Assembly (NCBI RefSeq): GCF_000425945.1
Contig: NZ_KE384480.1
Coordinates: 248,001 to 312,000 of the forward strand
Direction of reading: 5' to 3'
Length of the DNA: 64,000 bases
DNA from: Candidatus Solirubrobacter pratensis
Lineage (GTDB): Bacteria; Actinomycetota; Thermoleophilia; Solirubrobacterales; Solirubrobacteraceae
This document shows, one piece after another, positions 25,973-33,853 of the stretch. The notes below the pieces were generated by a model, which did no database searches, had not been told where the DNA came from, and saw nothing but the letters and a program-made list of their open reading frames with translations. Each line of letters opens with the position of its first letter. Positions within the stretch are counted from its first letter, which is position 1. Made by a program: the position numbers and the translations under genes.

Positions 25973-27121
25973 ATGCACACCTCACTTCGCCGCTGCCTGC
26001 GCGCGGGCGCCGCGGCCGCGCTCGGCTCGGCCGCCCTCGCCGCTCCGGCCGCGGCGCAGGGACCGACGCTGTCGGCCGACTCCAGTACCGACTCGATCAT
26101 CGCGACCGGGATCGCGAACGGCACGACCACCTTGCAGGCGCTGCGGCGCGACCCCACGACCGGCAACCCTGTCGTGATCGGGCAGTACACGGCGAACGCC
26201 AACCCGTATCTGCCGTTCACGGTCAACACGACCACGCCGACGGCGCTCAACCCGGGCGGCGACTGCTGGCAGCCGGGCAAGCTCTCGCTCCCGGGCGGGG
26301 CTGGACTGACGCCCGACCTGCTCCCTGGTGACACGATCGTGATCTCGCCGAACGGCCCGTCCGCCGTCGTGCCGCCTGACGGGTCGCCGGCCGCCGGCTC
26401 GGGCGGTCCCATCCCGGGCTGCACCTCGCTGGAGGTGTTCGCGCGCAACGCGATCACGGGAGCCGCCGGCGGCGGCAACTCCGCCGTGACGGTGTCGGGC
26501 ATCACGCAGCCGCTCGCCTCCGGCGTCACGGTGGGGGTGACCGACGGCAAGGCGTCGACCCCGGCCGCGACCGCAACCCTCGCCGGCGACGGGACCTGGT
26601 CGGCGACATTCCCGCTCTCGCAGTTGTCGGGGCTCGCCGACGGGACCCTGACCCTGAACGCCGTCTACGCCGTGCCCGACGTGGCGACCGGCGCCGGCGC
26701 GCACATCGGCGGGGTGCCGATGACGCTGACCAAGCGGACGGTCGGCGGCGCGGTCAGCGTGACTCCCGGCGCCGGCGGGGGCGCGACGCCGTCGAACCCG
26801 GCCGCGCCGGCCTTGCGCCTGACCGGACTGCGTACGGCATCGACGATCAAGCGCACGGCGGTACGCCGAAAGGGCATCCGCGTGTCCTTCATCGTGCCCA
26901 CCGGCGCCACCGTCGTCCGGGTCACGCTCTCCCGCGCCGGCAAGACCGTGTACGGCAACGTCTTCAAGGCCGGCAAGGCGGGGGCACGGCAGACGGTCCG
27001 CCTCAAGAGCCCGGTGCTGGCGCGGAGGATCAAGCGCGGCACGTACCGCCTCAGCGCCGCCGCAGGCCCCTCGCGCGCCAACTTCGGCGTGTCTCGGGCG
27101 GTCACGGTGCACGTGCGCTGA
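25973..27121 (+). CDS. Secreted protein of an unrecognised family (paralogue B)
   Basis: 382 residues with Sec signal peptide (cleavage near AAAQGP). It shares the whole layout of the protein at 59..1210: QYTANANPYLPFTVNTTTPT, GGDCWQPGKLSLPGG, LLPGDTIV, GCTSLEVFARNAI, GISGITQPL-type segments and the basic C-terminal beta domain with VRRKGIRVSFIVP. It contains extra insertions (about residues 110-130) relative to paralogue A. Unknown function. The promoter-proximal sequence just upstream is also similar, so the duplication covered regulatory DNA. A GC hairpin follows the stop. Confidence 0.85.
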   Translation: MHTSLRRCLRAGAAAALGSAALAAPAAAQGPTLSADSSTDSIIATGIANGTTTLQALRRDPTTGNPVVIGQYTANANPYLPFTVNTTTPTALNPGGDCWQPGKLSLPGGAGLTPDLLPGDTIVISPNGPSAVVPPDGSPAAGSGGPIPGCTSLEVFARNAITGAAGGGNSAVTVSGITQPLASGVTVGVTDGKASTPAATATLAGDGTWSATFPLSQLSGLADGTLTLNAVYAVPDVATGAGAHIGGVPMTLTKRTVGGAVSVTPGAGGGATPSNPAAPALRLTGLRTASTIKRTAVRRKGIRVSFIVPTGATVVRVTLSRAGKTVYGNVFKAGKAGARQTVRLKSPVLARRIKRGTYRLSAAAGPSRANFGVSRAVTVHVR

Positions 27122-27146
27122 AGGCGCCCCCCAGCCCGCCGGGCCG

Positions 27147-27165
27147 CCGGGCCGCTCTGGCCCGG
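27147..27165 (+). terminator. Short GC hairpin after the secreted-protein gene
   Basis: CCGGGCC (27147-27153), five-base GCTCT loop, GGCCCGG (27159-27165), 26 bases after the stop. No T-tract; a related GGGCCGCCGGGCCGC series lies downstream of the other paralogue at about 1240. Confidence 0.55.
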
Positions 27166-27271
27166 CCCGCGCCCGCGTCAGCCCGTGTCCGGCGCGACTC
27201 GCGCGGGGAGCGACGTTGCCCTCCCCGTCGATCCGCCCAGGCTCCCGGGGCGGCCGGAGGTCCTTCGCCGG

Positions 27272-27313
27272 CGCGGCGGATCGGCGAACTGCGCTGGTAA
27301 GGGATGCGGGTCT
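27272..27313. repeat. Dispersed repeat unit (copy 1)
   Basis: This stretch (ATCGGCGAACTGCGCTGGT and flanks) is matched by 51131-51175 (ATCGGCGAGCTGCGCTGGT and flanks), about 38 of 44 aligned positions by eye, both in gene-free DNA. Two copies 24 kb apart suggest a dispersed non-coding repeat. It lies just left of the 72-bp array. Confidence 0.55.
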
Positions 27314-27419
27314 GGTTCGCACGCCGCGACAGCGGCGCGGTAGTCGTAGCGAGCCGCCGGATCTCCTCGTCGAGCGGCGGCCAGCTCTGCGGGCGTCTCC
27401 GCTCGCCGTGTCGCGGCGC

Positions 27420-28190
27420 GCGCGCCTTCGATATTCCGCGCGCTCGCCGGGCTCGGCGGACTGCCGCGGGCTCGCCTTTCGATGCGCAGTTCCGGACCCC
27501 GCGCAACCCCGGGGCGGTCCTCGGCGCGGCTCCAAATGCCGCGCTCGCCTTCGCCGCGACGTGGCGGACACGCCACCACTCGACTCACTCGCGCGCCCGC
27601 GCGCGAGGGATTCGATGCGGCGCCACCGCGGTCTTCGGCGCGATCCTGCGCGACGTCACGGCCCCGGCCCTCGATGCGCCGTTCCGGAGCTGGCGCGACG
27701 CTGCGCGCGTGGCGCAGTGGGGCGTCACGGCCGGCTCGCCTTCGGTGCGCAGTTCCGTGCCCGGCGCGGCGCCGAGCTCGCGTGGCTTGGCGCCGCCACC
27801 GCCGGGCTCGCCTTCGATGCGCAGTTCCGTGCCCGGCGCGGCGCCGACTTCGCGTGCTTGGCGCCCCCGCCGCCGGGCTCGCCGCGGTGAGCAGTCGGGG
27901 CTGGCGGCGCGCCGAGTTCGCGTGGCTTGGCGCGGCGTCGCTGTTGGGCTCGTCTTCGGTGCGCAGTTTGGTGCCCGGCGCGGCGCCTAGTTCGCGCGGT
28001 TGGCGCGGCGTGACTGTCGGGCTCGCCTTCGATGCGCAGTTGCAGAACTGGCACGGCGCCGCGCTCAGCGTGACTCGATGCGGCGCCTTCGGCGCACAGT
28101 TGCGTGCCGAGCGCGGCGCGGCGCTCGAGTGGCTCGGTGCGGCGTCACTGCTGCGCTCGCCTTCGGGGCGCAGTTCCGGACCCCCGGGCC
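27420..28190. repeat. Degenerate tandem repeat array, about 72-bp period
   Basis: About ten related units carry a core like GCTCGCCTTCGATGCGCAG followed by a GCCCGGCGCGGCGCCGA block and a CGCGTGGCTTGGCGC block. Clear unit starts at 27733, 27805, 27876, 27947 and 28020 (spacing 71-73 bases), with further diverged units near 27470, 27543, 27611, 27671, 28080 and 28153 (two of the spacings are about 60). All reading frames stay open for long stretches because of base composition, but no frame has a start, ribosome site or protein-family content. One diverged unit seems to lie near 54798. I treat it as non-coding. Confidence 0.7.
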
Positions 28191-28580
28191 GGCGCCATCG
28201 CCGCCGGCTCTTGCAGAGCCGGTGCGCCCCGCGCGGCTCTCGGCGACGTCGTCGCCGCACCCGCCCGCGGTGCGGCAAGGCATCAGCGGCGCCCGCGCGC
28301 GCGACTCGCGTATACGCAACTCAACAACCGGCCCCCGACCGGAGGCCCCCGTGTCGCGGCCGACGCGGATCACGAGCAATCCGCCGGCGTCCAGCCGCAG
28401 CGCGCCGAGTCCGTGTGCGCCGCGTTTCGCGTTGCACTCGCACACCACGGCGACCGCCCGCTGACGCGGGGTCAGCGAGGCGGGTGCCGGAGAAGCGCCC
28501 GGGCAGCCCGCGGCCGAGGCCAAGGCCGCGGGCAGCCGGAGCGCGGCGACGGCGATGGCCGCCGCGACGAACCTCAACAC
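28065..28580 (-). pseudogene. Truncated CAP/SCP-domain-like secreted protein
   Basis: The reading frame starting at 28580 encodes a signal peptide (LRLPAALASAAG) and then VVCECNAKRGAHGLGALRLD, which resembles the start of the CAP domain in secreted actinobacterial proteins (N-x-x-R-x-x-x-G-L-x-x-L-R-x-D). After about residue 72 the sequence becomes Arg/Ala-rich and enters the flanking repeat array, and the catalytic-like CAP residues further on are absent. The gene therefore seems to have lost its 3 prime part to the repeat region. A short functional secreted peptide cannot be excluded. Confidence 0.55.
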
Positions 28581-28767
28581 GCCGGGTGCTCTTTCGAGAC
28601 CGGGCGACGGAGCCCGGATCCCACCGACGCCAAACGGCGGCGAGAGGGGGCGCCGCCGCTGTCGAGCTCCGTCGTCACCCGAGCCCCGATTGCCCCCGGG
28701 ACCTGCTGGGATTCGACGGAGGGGAGGCCGGCGCCGGTGGGATCCCGGCTTCGCCGCCCGCGCTCAG

Positions 28768-28959
28768 CTAGCGCGCGGCACGGTCCGCCATATCGGAGAA
28801 TGGGCGAGGAGTGGCCCAACGGCGCATGTCGCGCACCTCGAAGTAGCGTTCGCTCGACCGCTGCGCCGCCAACTGCTCGCGGGCGAACAGGAAGCGCCGG
28901 CGGGTGCAGTCGAGGTCAGTAGGGCGGGCGGAAGCCTCGGGAGTGCGGGGCATGTTCAT
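28768..28959 (-). CDS. Small basic protein, unknown function
   Basis: 63 residues, MNMPRTPEASARPTDLDC start, preceded by GAGGA at suitable spacing. Arg-rich helical sequence with FLFAREQLAAQRSSERYFEV. One Cys. No family recognised. Divergent from the response regulator at 29110 across 150 bases. An upstream GTG (28983) adds eight residues. Between this gene and the CAP remnant (28581-28767) I see nothing convincing. Confidence 0.45.
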   Translation of the reverse strand: MNMPRTPEASARPTDLDCTRRRFLFAREQLAAQRSSERYFEVRDMRRWATPRPFSDMADRAAR

Positions 28960-29109
28960 CAGGCGCTGTCCTCGCTCGTTCACTGATAATCACTGTTGCC
29001 ACCGGAGGCCCGCCGGACCAGTGGCCCATTGCCCGGCCTCTCCCGACCCCTCGTCCGGGGCGTCGGAAATCGTCAGCCCTGAGGCCTCGACTGGCGCTAC
29101 GGTTAGCTA

Positions 29110-29772
29110 GTGACCGCTCGACGAGTCGTCATCGCCGAAGACGACGTCCTCCTCCGCGAGGGCGTGGCGCGCATCCTGCGCGACGCCGATTTCGACGTCG
29201 TCGCGCTCGCCGGCGATGCCGAGGCGTTCCTGCGCCGCTCGCTCGCGCACCGCCCCGACGTCGTCGTGGTCGACGTCCAGATGCCGCCGGGCCACGGCGA
29301 CGACGGGCTGATCGCGGCGATCGAGCTCCGCCGCCGCCTGCCCGGCACCGGCGTGCTCGTCCTCTCGCAGAGCCTGAGCGAGCGCTACGCGCTGGAGCTC
29401 ATCCGCGAGGGCGCCGAGGGCGTCGGCTACCTGCTCAAGACCAGGGTCGGCGACGTCGACGCGTTCGTGGACGCCGTCGGGCGCGTCGCGGCCGGCGGCA
29501 GCGTGCTCGATCCCGAGCTCGTCACCCGGATGATAGGTCCGCGCCGCCCGGACGGGCCGGTCGGGGAGCTGACGGCGCGCGAGCACGACGTGCTCGCCGC
29601 GATGGCCGAGGGCAAGTCCAACCAGGGCATCGCCGAGTCGCTGCTGATCTCCGAGGCCGCGGTCGAGAAGCACATCACGAGCATCTTCCACAAGCTCAGG
29701 CTCTCCTCGGAGCGGAGCGGGCACCGCCGTGTGCAGGCGGTCTTGATGTTCCTGCAGGGCGCCCCCCGCTGA
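29110..29772 (+). CDS. NarL-family response regulator
   Basis: 220 residues from a GTG. Receiver: VIAEDDVLLREG acidic pair, Asp in VVVVDVQMPPG, Lys in YLLKTRVGDVDAF. LuxR helix-turn-helix: LTAREHDVLAAMAEGKSNQG, SEAAVEKHITSIFHKL. It is closely similar to the regulator at 39406..40071 (shared EDDVLLREG, VDVQMPP, DVDAFV, AVEKH segments), which sits opposite a histidine kinase. It has no kinase of its own nearby, so it may be fed by that kinase (inference). Confidence 0.88.
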   Translation: MTARRVVIAEDDVLLREGVARILRDADFDVVALAGDAEAFLRRSLAHRPDVVVVDVQMPPGHGDDGLIAAIELRRRLPGTGVLVLSQSLSERYALELIREGAEGVGYLLKTRVGDVDAFVDAVGRVAAGGSVLDPELVTRMIGPRRPDGPVGELTAREHDVLAAMAEGKSNQGIAESLLISEAAVEKHITSIFHKLRLSSERSGHRRVQAVLMFLQGAPR

Positions 29773-30001
29773 TCCGGCACCCGGCCAGGGGTGCGACCGG
29801 GGGGCCCTCAGAACCGAATCTCGTGCCGGCGAGCGACTGCTCGGCGCGATCCCGTAGGCCGGCGCATGCGCGTCGACAGCAAGACGCCGACGTCGCCTGA
29901 GCCTTCATCTGCCGCGCCCGAACGGGTTGGCGCAGCGTGTCTTCCGGCGGAGCCGTGGCTACAAGAGATGTACGGACCGTTTGAAAGGAACCCGTACACA
30001 C

Positions 30002-30169
30002 ATGAACCCGTCACAGTTCGCCGCTTCCAGCGGCTCTGGAATCGCAATAACCCGCATGGCACTGGGCACCTGGGCCACCAACATGATCATCGCCCAGCGG
30101 CTCAGCGAGGCCGTATGGCAGCCCTTCGGCCGTGCGGCTACGTTGCCTGACCCGGTGGATGCCTGCTAG
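30002..30169 (+). CDS. Possible 55-residue small protein
   Basis: MNPSQFAASSGSGIAITRMA start, preceded by GAAAGGA about 12 bases upstream. Ser/Ala/Thr-rich with a hydrophobic centre (ALGTWATNMIIAQRL) and a terminal Cys. No family. Followed 16 bases later by a strong 10-bp hairpin, which supports a short transcript. The region 29773-30001 upstream holds nothing else I can identify. Alternatively the transcript is a non-coding RNA. Confidence 0.4.
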   Translation: MNPSQFAASSGSGIAITRMALGTWATNMIIAQRLSEAVWQPFGRAATLPDPVDAC

Positions 30170-30184
30170 CCGGAGTCTCGCCGC

Positions 30185-30215
30185 ATCCCCCGCCGCCGAA
30201 ACGCGGCGGGGGGAT
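30185..30215 (+). terminator. 10-bp GC hairpin after the small ORF
   Basis: CCCCCGCCGC (30187-30196), six-base CGAAAC loop, GCGGCGGGGG (30203-30212), extended by A-T pairs at the outside (AT...AT). Ends the putative small transcript before the secreted gene at 30326. Confidence 0.7.
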
Positions 30216-30325
30216 CTGCGGCCCGAGCGTGCCACCTCGGAGCTCGGCAGGCAGCGCCGAGGTCCCGCCCCGTCCGGCACGACGAACCGTGCCGGGCAAG
30301 TCCCGCCGACAGAGGTGTCAGTTCC

Positions 30326-31807
30326 GTGCTTCGCCTCCTTCTCAGCACAGCACTCGCCACGCTGCTCGCGTGTGCTCCGGCCTTCGCCTCCGACGCCGAC
30401 CTGAGCGCCGTCGCCCAGGGCGGGACCGGAGCGTTCATCGCCGGCTCGGCGAGCTCGCCAACCGATCTGCGTTCCGGTGTCGCCGGCGAGTGGGACACCG
30501 CCGCCGGCCGGTTCGACTGGCTGTGGAAGCTCGACGCCGCACCGGGGACGCTCGACACCCTGACCGACATCGTGCCCGCGGGCCCCTTCGTCTTCGCGAT
30601 CGGCTCGGCCAACGGCGCGCTCTCCGTCGCGAAGCTCGACGCCGCCACCGGCACGCTGCAGCGCCCGTGCGGGTTCACCGGCATTGCGCTGCACCAGTTC
30701 GGCGCCGCGCTCGTCCCCGGCCGGGCGGTCGAGTCCGGCGGGCGCATCTTCCTCGCCGGCGCGACGCTCGGCAACCCGAGCCGCGGCGTGATCGCGGCGA
30801 TCGACGAGAGCACCTGCCAGGTCGTGGGCTCGCGGCTCGTGGGGGGAGGGCAGGCGACCGGCTTCTCGGCCGTGGACGCCGCCCCGGACGGCAGCGTCGT
30901 CGTGTCGGGCTTCTCCGGCACCAGCGCGGCGCTCTTCCGCTTCGACGACCAGCTGCACCCGCTCGGGCAGCAGACCTATGGCGCGGGCGACAGCGCGTTC
31001 ACCGACGTCAAGGCCGCGGGCTCGCAGGCGGTCGCGGTACGGAGCTCCGGGCTGCAGTGCGTGGCGCTGCCATCGCTGGCCGCGACCTGCGGGACCCACG
31101 CGCTCGGCCTCACCGGCGCCGTGCTCGCCCGGCGGCCGTCCGGCGGCTGGCTCGTGGCCGGCTCGCGGTACGGCAAGGCGACCGGGCTGCAGCCGGCGCT
31201 CGCGCCCTACTCGGCGGCGCTCGCGCCTGACGTGCAGGCCGACTTCAGGGCGTTCGGGAGCCTGCCCGCGGCGTTCACCGATCTCGCGGCCTCGCCGGCG
31301 GGGATCGTCGGCGCCGGCGTCAGCGGCTACTTCGGGACCCGCACGCCGTTCCTCTACACCGCCGCGCCCGACGGGAGCGCCGCCGCCTTCACGCCGCTCG
31401 GCGGATTCGACGCCGCCGCGGCCGCACCGCGGCAGCGGCTCACGGGCCTTCCGCCGGCGATCGGCGCCCCACCGCGCGCCGCTCTGAAGCCGTCGCGCGC
31501 CGCGCGCTTGAACGCGCTGCGGACGCGGCCGGAGGGCGACGGCACGTTCGGCCGGCTCGCGCTCCGCTGCCCGAGTGCGTGCTCGATGCGCGGCTCCGTC
31601 CTGGCCCGGTCGACCACCGTCGGCAGGGTCGCGGCGACGCTGCCCGCCCGCCATGCGCGCACGCTCCGCCTGCGGCTGACGCCCGCGGGGCGCCGCATGC
31701 TCACCCGCCACCGCCGCGTGCGCGTGACCGTGCGCGTCGCGGTGACCGGCGCGACGCTCGCTCCCCAGGTCTTCAAGCAGCACCTGACCCTGACCGGAGA
31801 GCGGTGA
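30326..31807 (+). CDS. Large secreted protein, probably beta-propeller-like
   Basis: 493 residues from GTG, signal peptide of about 22 residues (ends AFASDA). The mature body has six or more repeating segments of the G-x-x-x-V-x-x-x-A-x-D type (VFAIGSANGALSVAKLDAATG, IFLAGATLG, SVVVSGFSG, GGWLVAGSRYG), a pattern of propeller blades or SBBP-like repeats. The C-terminus (about 395-493) is a separate basic, beta-rich domain with RLTPAGRRML and VRVTVRVAVTGAT, resembling the sugar/cell-wall-interacting tails of other secreted proteins here. Cys pairs at about 113/166, 248/255 and 411/415. No enzyme motif. Confidence 0.75.
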   Translation: MLRLLLSTALATLLACAPAFASDADLSAVAQGGTGAFIAGSASSPTDLRSGVAGEWDTAAGRFDWLWKLDAAPGTLDTLTDIVPAGPFVFAIGSANGALSVAKLDAATGTLQRPCGFTGIALHQFGAALVPGRAVESGGRIFLAGATLGNPSRGVIAAIDESTCQVVGSRLVGGGQATGFSAVDAAPDGSVVVSGFSGTSAALFRFDDQLHPLGQQTYGAGDSAFTDVKAAGSQAVAVRSSGLQCVALPSLAATCGTHALGLTGAVLARRPSGGWLVAGSRYGKATGLQPALAPYSAALAPDVQADFRAFGSLPAAFTDLAASPAGIVGAGVSGYFGTRTPFLYTAAPDGSAAAFTPLGGFDAAAAAPRQRLTGLPPAIGAPPRAALKPSRAARLNALRTRPEGDGTFGRLALRCPSACSMRGSVLARSTTVGRVAATLPARHARTLRLRLTPAGRRMLTRHRRVRVTVRVAVTGATLAPQVFKQHLTLTGER

Positions 31808-31849
31808 CGCGGGCGACCGACCAGGCCGCCGAGCGAGCGTGATGGTCTG

Positions 31850-32461
31850 GTGAACGCGCAGCCCACCTTCACCCCGTGCGCTGCTATCCCGGTGCGCGTG
31901 CGCCGGTTCCCCAGCTTCGTAGAAGAGCTGCCCGTCACGCGCACCGCGCTGGAGTTCGCGGCGGCCCAGCACGCCGGCCAGGTCCGCGACGCCGACCAGG
32001 CGCCCTTCATCCTGCATCCGCTCGAGGTCGCGCAGCTGCTGCGGGGGCGCGGCTACCCCGACACGGTGGTCGCGGCGGGCGTGCTGCATGACGTGATCGA
32101 GGACACCGACGTCGAGTACGGCGAACTCGAGCGGCGGTTCGGCGCGCACGTCGCGGCGCTCGTGTGCGCGGTGTCCGAGCCGCCCGGCGGCGGGGGCTAT
32201 GCCGAGCGCAAGGCGCGCCTGCGCGAGTCGGTCGCTTCCGGCAGCGCGGACGCCGCGGCCGTCTACGCCGCCGACAAGGTCGCAAAGGCGCGCGAGCTGC
32301 GCCTCGCCCTCGTGCGCGAGCCGCGCGCGCTCGACCAGGACAAGCTCGACCATTACTGGGCGTCGCTGGAGATGCTCGAGCACCGGCTCGGCCACCATGC
32401 GCTCGTCCGCCAGTTGCGCTTCGAGCTCGAGGCGCTCGCGCTGCTCCCGCCCGAGGCGTGA
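31850..32461 (+). CDS. RelA/SpoT-type HD hydrolase domain protein
   Basis: 203 residues from GTG. HD-domain ligands are visible: His41 in HAGQ, His56 in FILHPLEVA, and His80-Asp81 in LHDVIEDT, the arrangement of the (p)ppGpp hydrolase/MESH1 HD fold. The synthetase domain of SpoT is absent. It may degrade (p)ppGpp or a related nucleotide, or act on another phosphate ester. It lies 48 bases upstream of the Fur-family gene in the same direction. Confidence 0.85.
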   Translation: MNAQPTFTPCAAIPVRVRRFPSFVEELPVTRTALEFAAAQHAGQVRDADQAPFILHPLEVAQLLRGRGYPDTVVAAGVLHDVIEDTDVEYGELERRFGAHVAALVCAVSEPPGGGGYAERKARLRESVASGSADAAAVYAADKVAKARELRLALVREPRALDQDKLDHYWASLEMLEHRLGHHALVRQLRFELEALALLPPEA

Positions 32462-32509
32462 CCCCGAGCGATCGAGCCCGGCGGCGGCTCGGAACTAGAC
32501 TCGCAGGCG

Positions 32510-32965
32510 ATGGCGAAGGCTGATGCACCGGTCTGGGCGCAGTACGCGCACGAGCGGCTCGCGAGCACCGGGTTCCGGCGCGGGGGCGCGCGCAGCGCGG
32601 TGATCGAGCTGCTCGACGGCCAGGAGTGCGCCCGCTCGGCGATCGAGATCGAGGACGCGCTGAAGGCGGGCGGCCGGCGCGTCGGGCGCGCGACCGTCTA
32701 CCGCGTGCTGGACGAGCTCGACAGCCTGGGCCTCGTGACGCGGATCGACATCGGCGACGGGCTCGCGCGCTACGAGGCGATGTATCCAGGCGGAGCGCAG
32801 CACCACCATCACCTGGTGTGCGACGACTGCGGCAAGCTGATGCCGTTCACGGACGATGAGCTGGAGCGCGCGATCCGGCGGGTCGCGCGGCGCGAGGCGT
32901 TCGCGATCAACGATCACGACGTCACGCTGCACGGGTTCTGCCCGGACTGTGCGCCCTCCTCATAA
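32510..32965 (+). CDS. Fur-family metalloregulator (Zur-like)
   Basis: 151 residues, normal Fur length. Winged helix at about 25-80 (GRATVYRVLDELDSLGLV), metal site HHHH (98-101), and structural zinc cysteines C104/C107 (CDDCG) and C144/C147 (CPDC). The HHHHLVCDDCGK segment is typical of Fur/Zur proteins. The sequence does not decide which metal is sensed, but the znuB- and znuA-like remnants right downstream, and dyads of a common 7-5-7 form, favour zinc (Zur). Confidence 0.9.
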   Translation: MAKADAPVWAQYAHERLASTGFRRGGARSAVIELLDGQECARSAIEIEDALKAGGRRVGRATVYRVLDELDSLGLVTRIDIGDGLARYEAMYPGGAQHHHHLVCDDCGKLMPFTDDELERAIRRVARREAFAINDHDVTLHGFCPDCAPSS

Positions 32966-32983
32966 ACGGGTATCAGTCTCATC
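32965..32983 (+). promoter_or_regulatory. Dyad resembling a Zur/Fur operator, upstream of znuB remnant
   Basis: AACGGGT, five-base ATCAG spacer, TCTCATC. The half-sites match the perfect AACGAGA/TCTCGTT dyad at 33435-33453 in 5 of 7 positions each with identical spacing. It starts in the stop codon of the Fur gene and sits five bases before the GTG of the znuB remnant. Confidence 0.45.
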
Positions 32984-32987
32984 GGGC

Positions 32988-33436
32988 GTGCTCGCGCCCT
33001 TCTCCTACGCATTCGCCCTCCGCGGCGTTGCCGAGGTGCTGTTGCTCAGCGCGCCGATCGCCGGCGCGCTCGGCGCGGACGCGGTCTTCGCGCTCTCGGT
33101 CGGGCGCCTCTCGACGCGCCGGGACCCCGCGTACGACGTGATGACAGCGCTGGTCCTCGTCGGCGCGCCGGCCGCCGGTGTCACGCTGGCCTCGAACGTC
33201 TCCACTCAGGCTCGGACGTCGACACGCTGCTGTTCGGCAGCCTGTTCGCGGTCCACGGCGCGGACCTCCGGTTCGCCGCCGTGGTGGCGGTGTGCGCGCT
33301 CGCGGCGGCCGGGCTCGCGGCGCAGCTCAACGCGCCGCCGGGCGCGACGATCGCGGCGCTCGGCGGCGCCGTGTTCGCCGTCGCGGCGCTCGGCGGCGCC
33401 GTGTTCGCCGTCGCGGCGCTCACTGCGCGTCGCTAA
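32988..33436 (+). pseudogene. Decayed zinc/manganese ABC permease (znuB-like)
   Basis: From GTG the frame reads LAPFSYAFALRGVAEVLLL, typical of the start of ZnuB-type permeases, then jumps to VFALSVGRLSTRRDPAYDV and MTALVLVGAPAAGVTLASNV, skipping the TM segments expected between. A one-base loss near 33199 shifts the frame; the other frame continues as HSGSDVDTLLFGSLFAVHGA and ends with LNAPPGATIAALGGAVFAVA, matching the usual permease C-terminus, but about 100 residues are missing before NAPPG. Two deletions plus a frameshift make a functional protein very unlikely. Follows the Fur/Zur gene. Confidence 0.75.
33353..33420 (+). repeat. 30-bp tandem duplication in the znuB remnant
   Basis: GCGGCGCTCGGCGGCGCCGT-led 30-bp unit at 33353 and 33383, with a partial third copy to 33420. 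It encodes repeated AALGGAVFAV, a sign of ongoing unrestrained mutation of the dead gene. Confidence 0.75.
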
Positions 33437-33476
33437 CGAGATTCGCTCTCGTTAGAGTCCGCGAGACCCGTTCTCG
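33433..33476 (+). promoter_or_regulatory. Two operator-like dyads upstream of the znuA remnant
   Basis: First: CTAACGAGA, TTCGC, TCTCGTTAG (33433-33455), a perfect 9-bp dyad. Second: CGAGA, CCCGT, TCTCG (33462-33476), the same CGAGA-N5-TCTCG core, 25 bases from the first centre to centre. Likely binding sites for the adjacent Fur/Zur-type protein; a terminator role for the first is the alternative. Confidence 0.55.
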
Positions 33477-33493
33477 TCCCGGAGGTACTCGCC

Positions 33494-33760
33494 GTGCCCG
33501 TACGCCCCGCTCTCATCGCCGCCCCGGCGGCTCTCCCCGCACGAGCCCCGGCCGGCCGACGTGCAGGCGACGGCGGGCGCGAAGCTCGTGATCGAGTCCG
33601 GCGACAACCTCGACCGCTGGAGGGCGAGGTCGTGGGGGAGGCGGGAGGGAGCCCGGCCGTGCTGACGCTCTCGCCGGAACACACGCGGTACCGGATGCCG
33701 GGTGAGGCGACGGGACCGGAGGCGTCGGCGTACGACCCGCACTGGTGGCATGACCGATCG
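33494..33760 (+). pseudogene. Fragment of a zinc ABC substrate-binding protein (znuA-like)
   Basis: A GTG with GGAGG-type ribosome site begins a signal-peptide-like sequence. Downstream, one frame carries ADVQATAGAKLVIESGDNLDRW and another carries EVVGEAGGSPAVLTL then SPEHTRYRMPGEATGPEASA and YDPHWWHD, which are consecutive parts of ZnuA-type binding proteins including the metal-site HWWH-like region. The frame change near 33615 and the missing C-terminal half show a broken gene. No znuC was found. Confidence 0.7.
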
Positions 33761-33853
33761 CGGGGCTGTGACGGGCGCGGGAGACGAGCCACACGACGTG
33801 CTGGTCTCCGGCGCCGCGTTCCTGCTCGCCGCGGCGGCGGGTAGAGCCCGGAG

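Noticed and set aside
27420..28190. CRISPR array
   Set aside because: Units are diverged, contiguous and lack unique spacers of constant size; no cas genes nearby.
28574..28819. 81-codon minus-strand frame
   Set aside because: Weak start, composition like random GC-rich DNA and overlap with the CAP remnant start.
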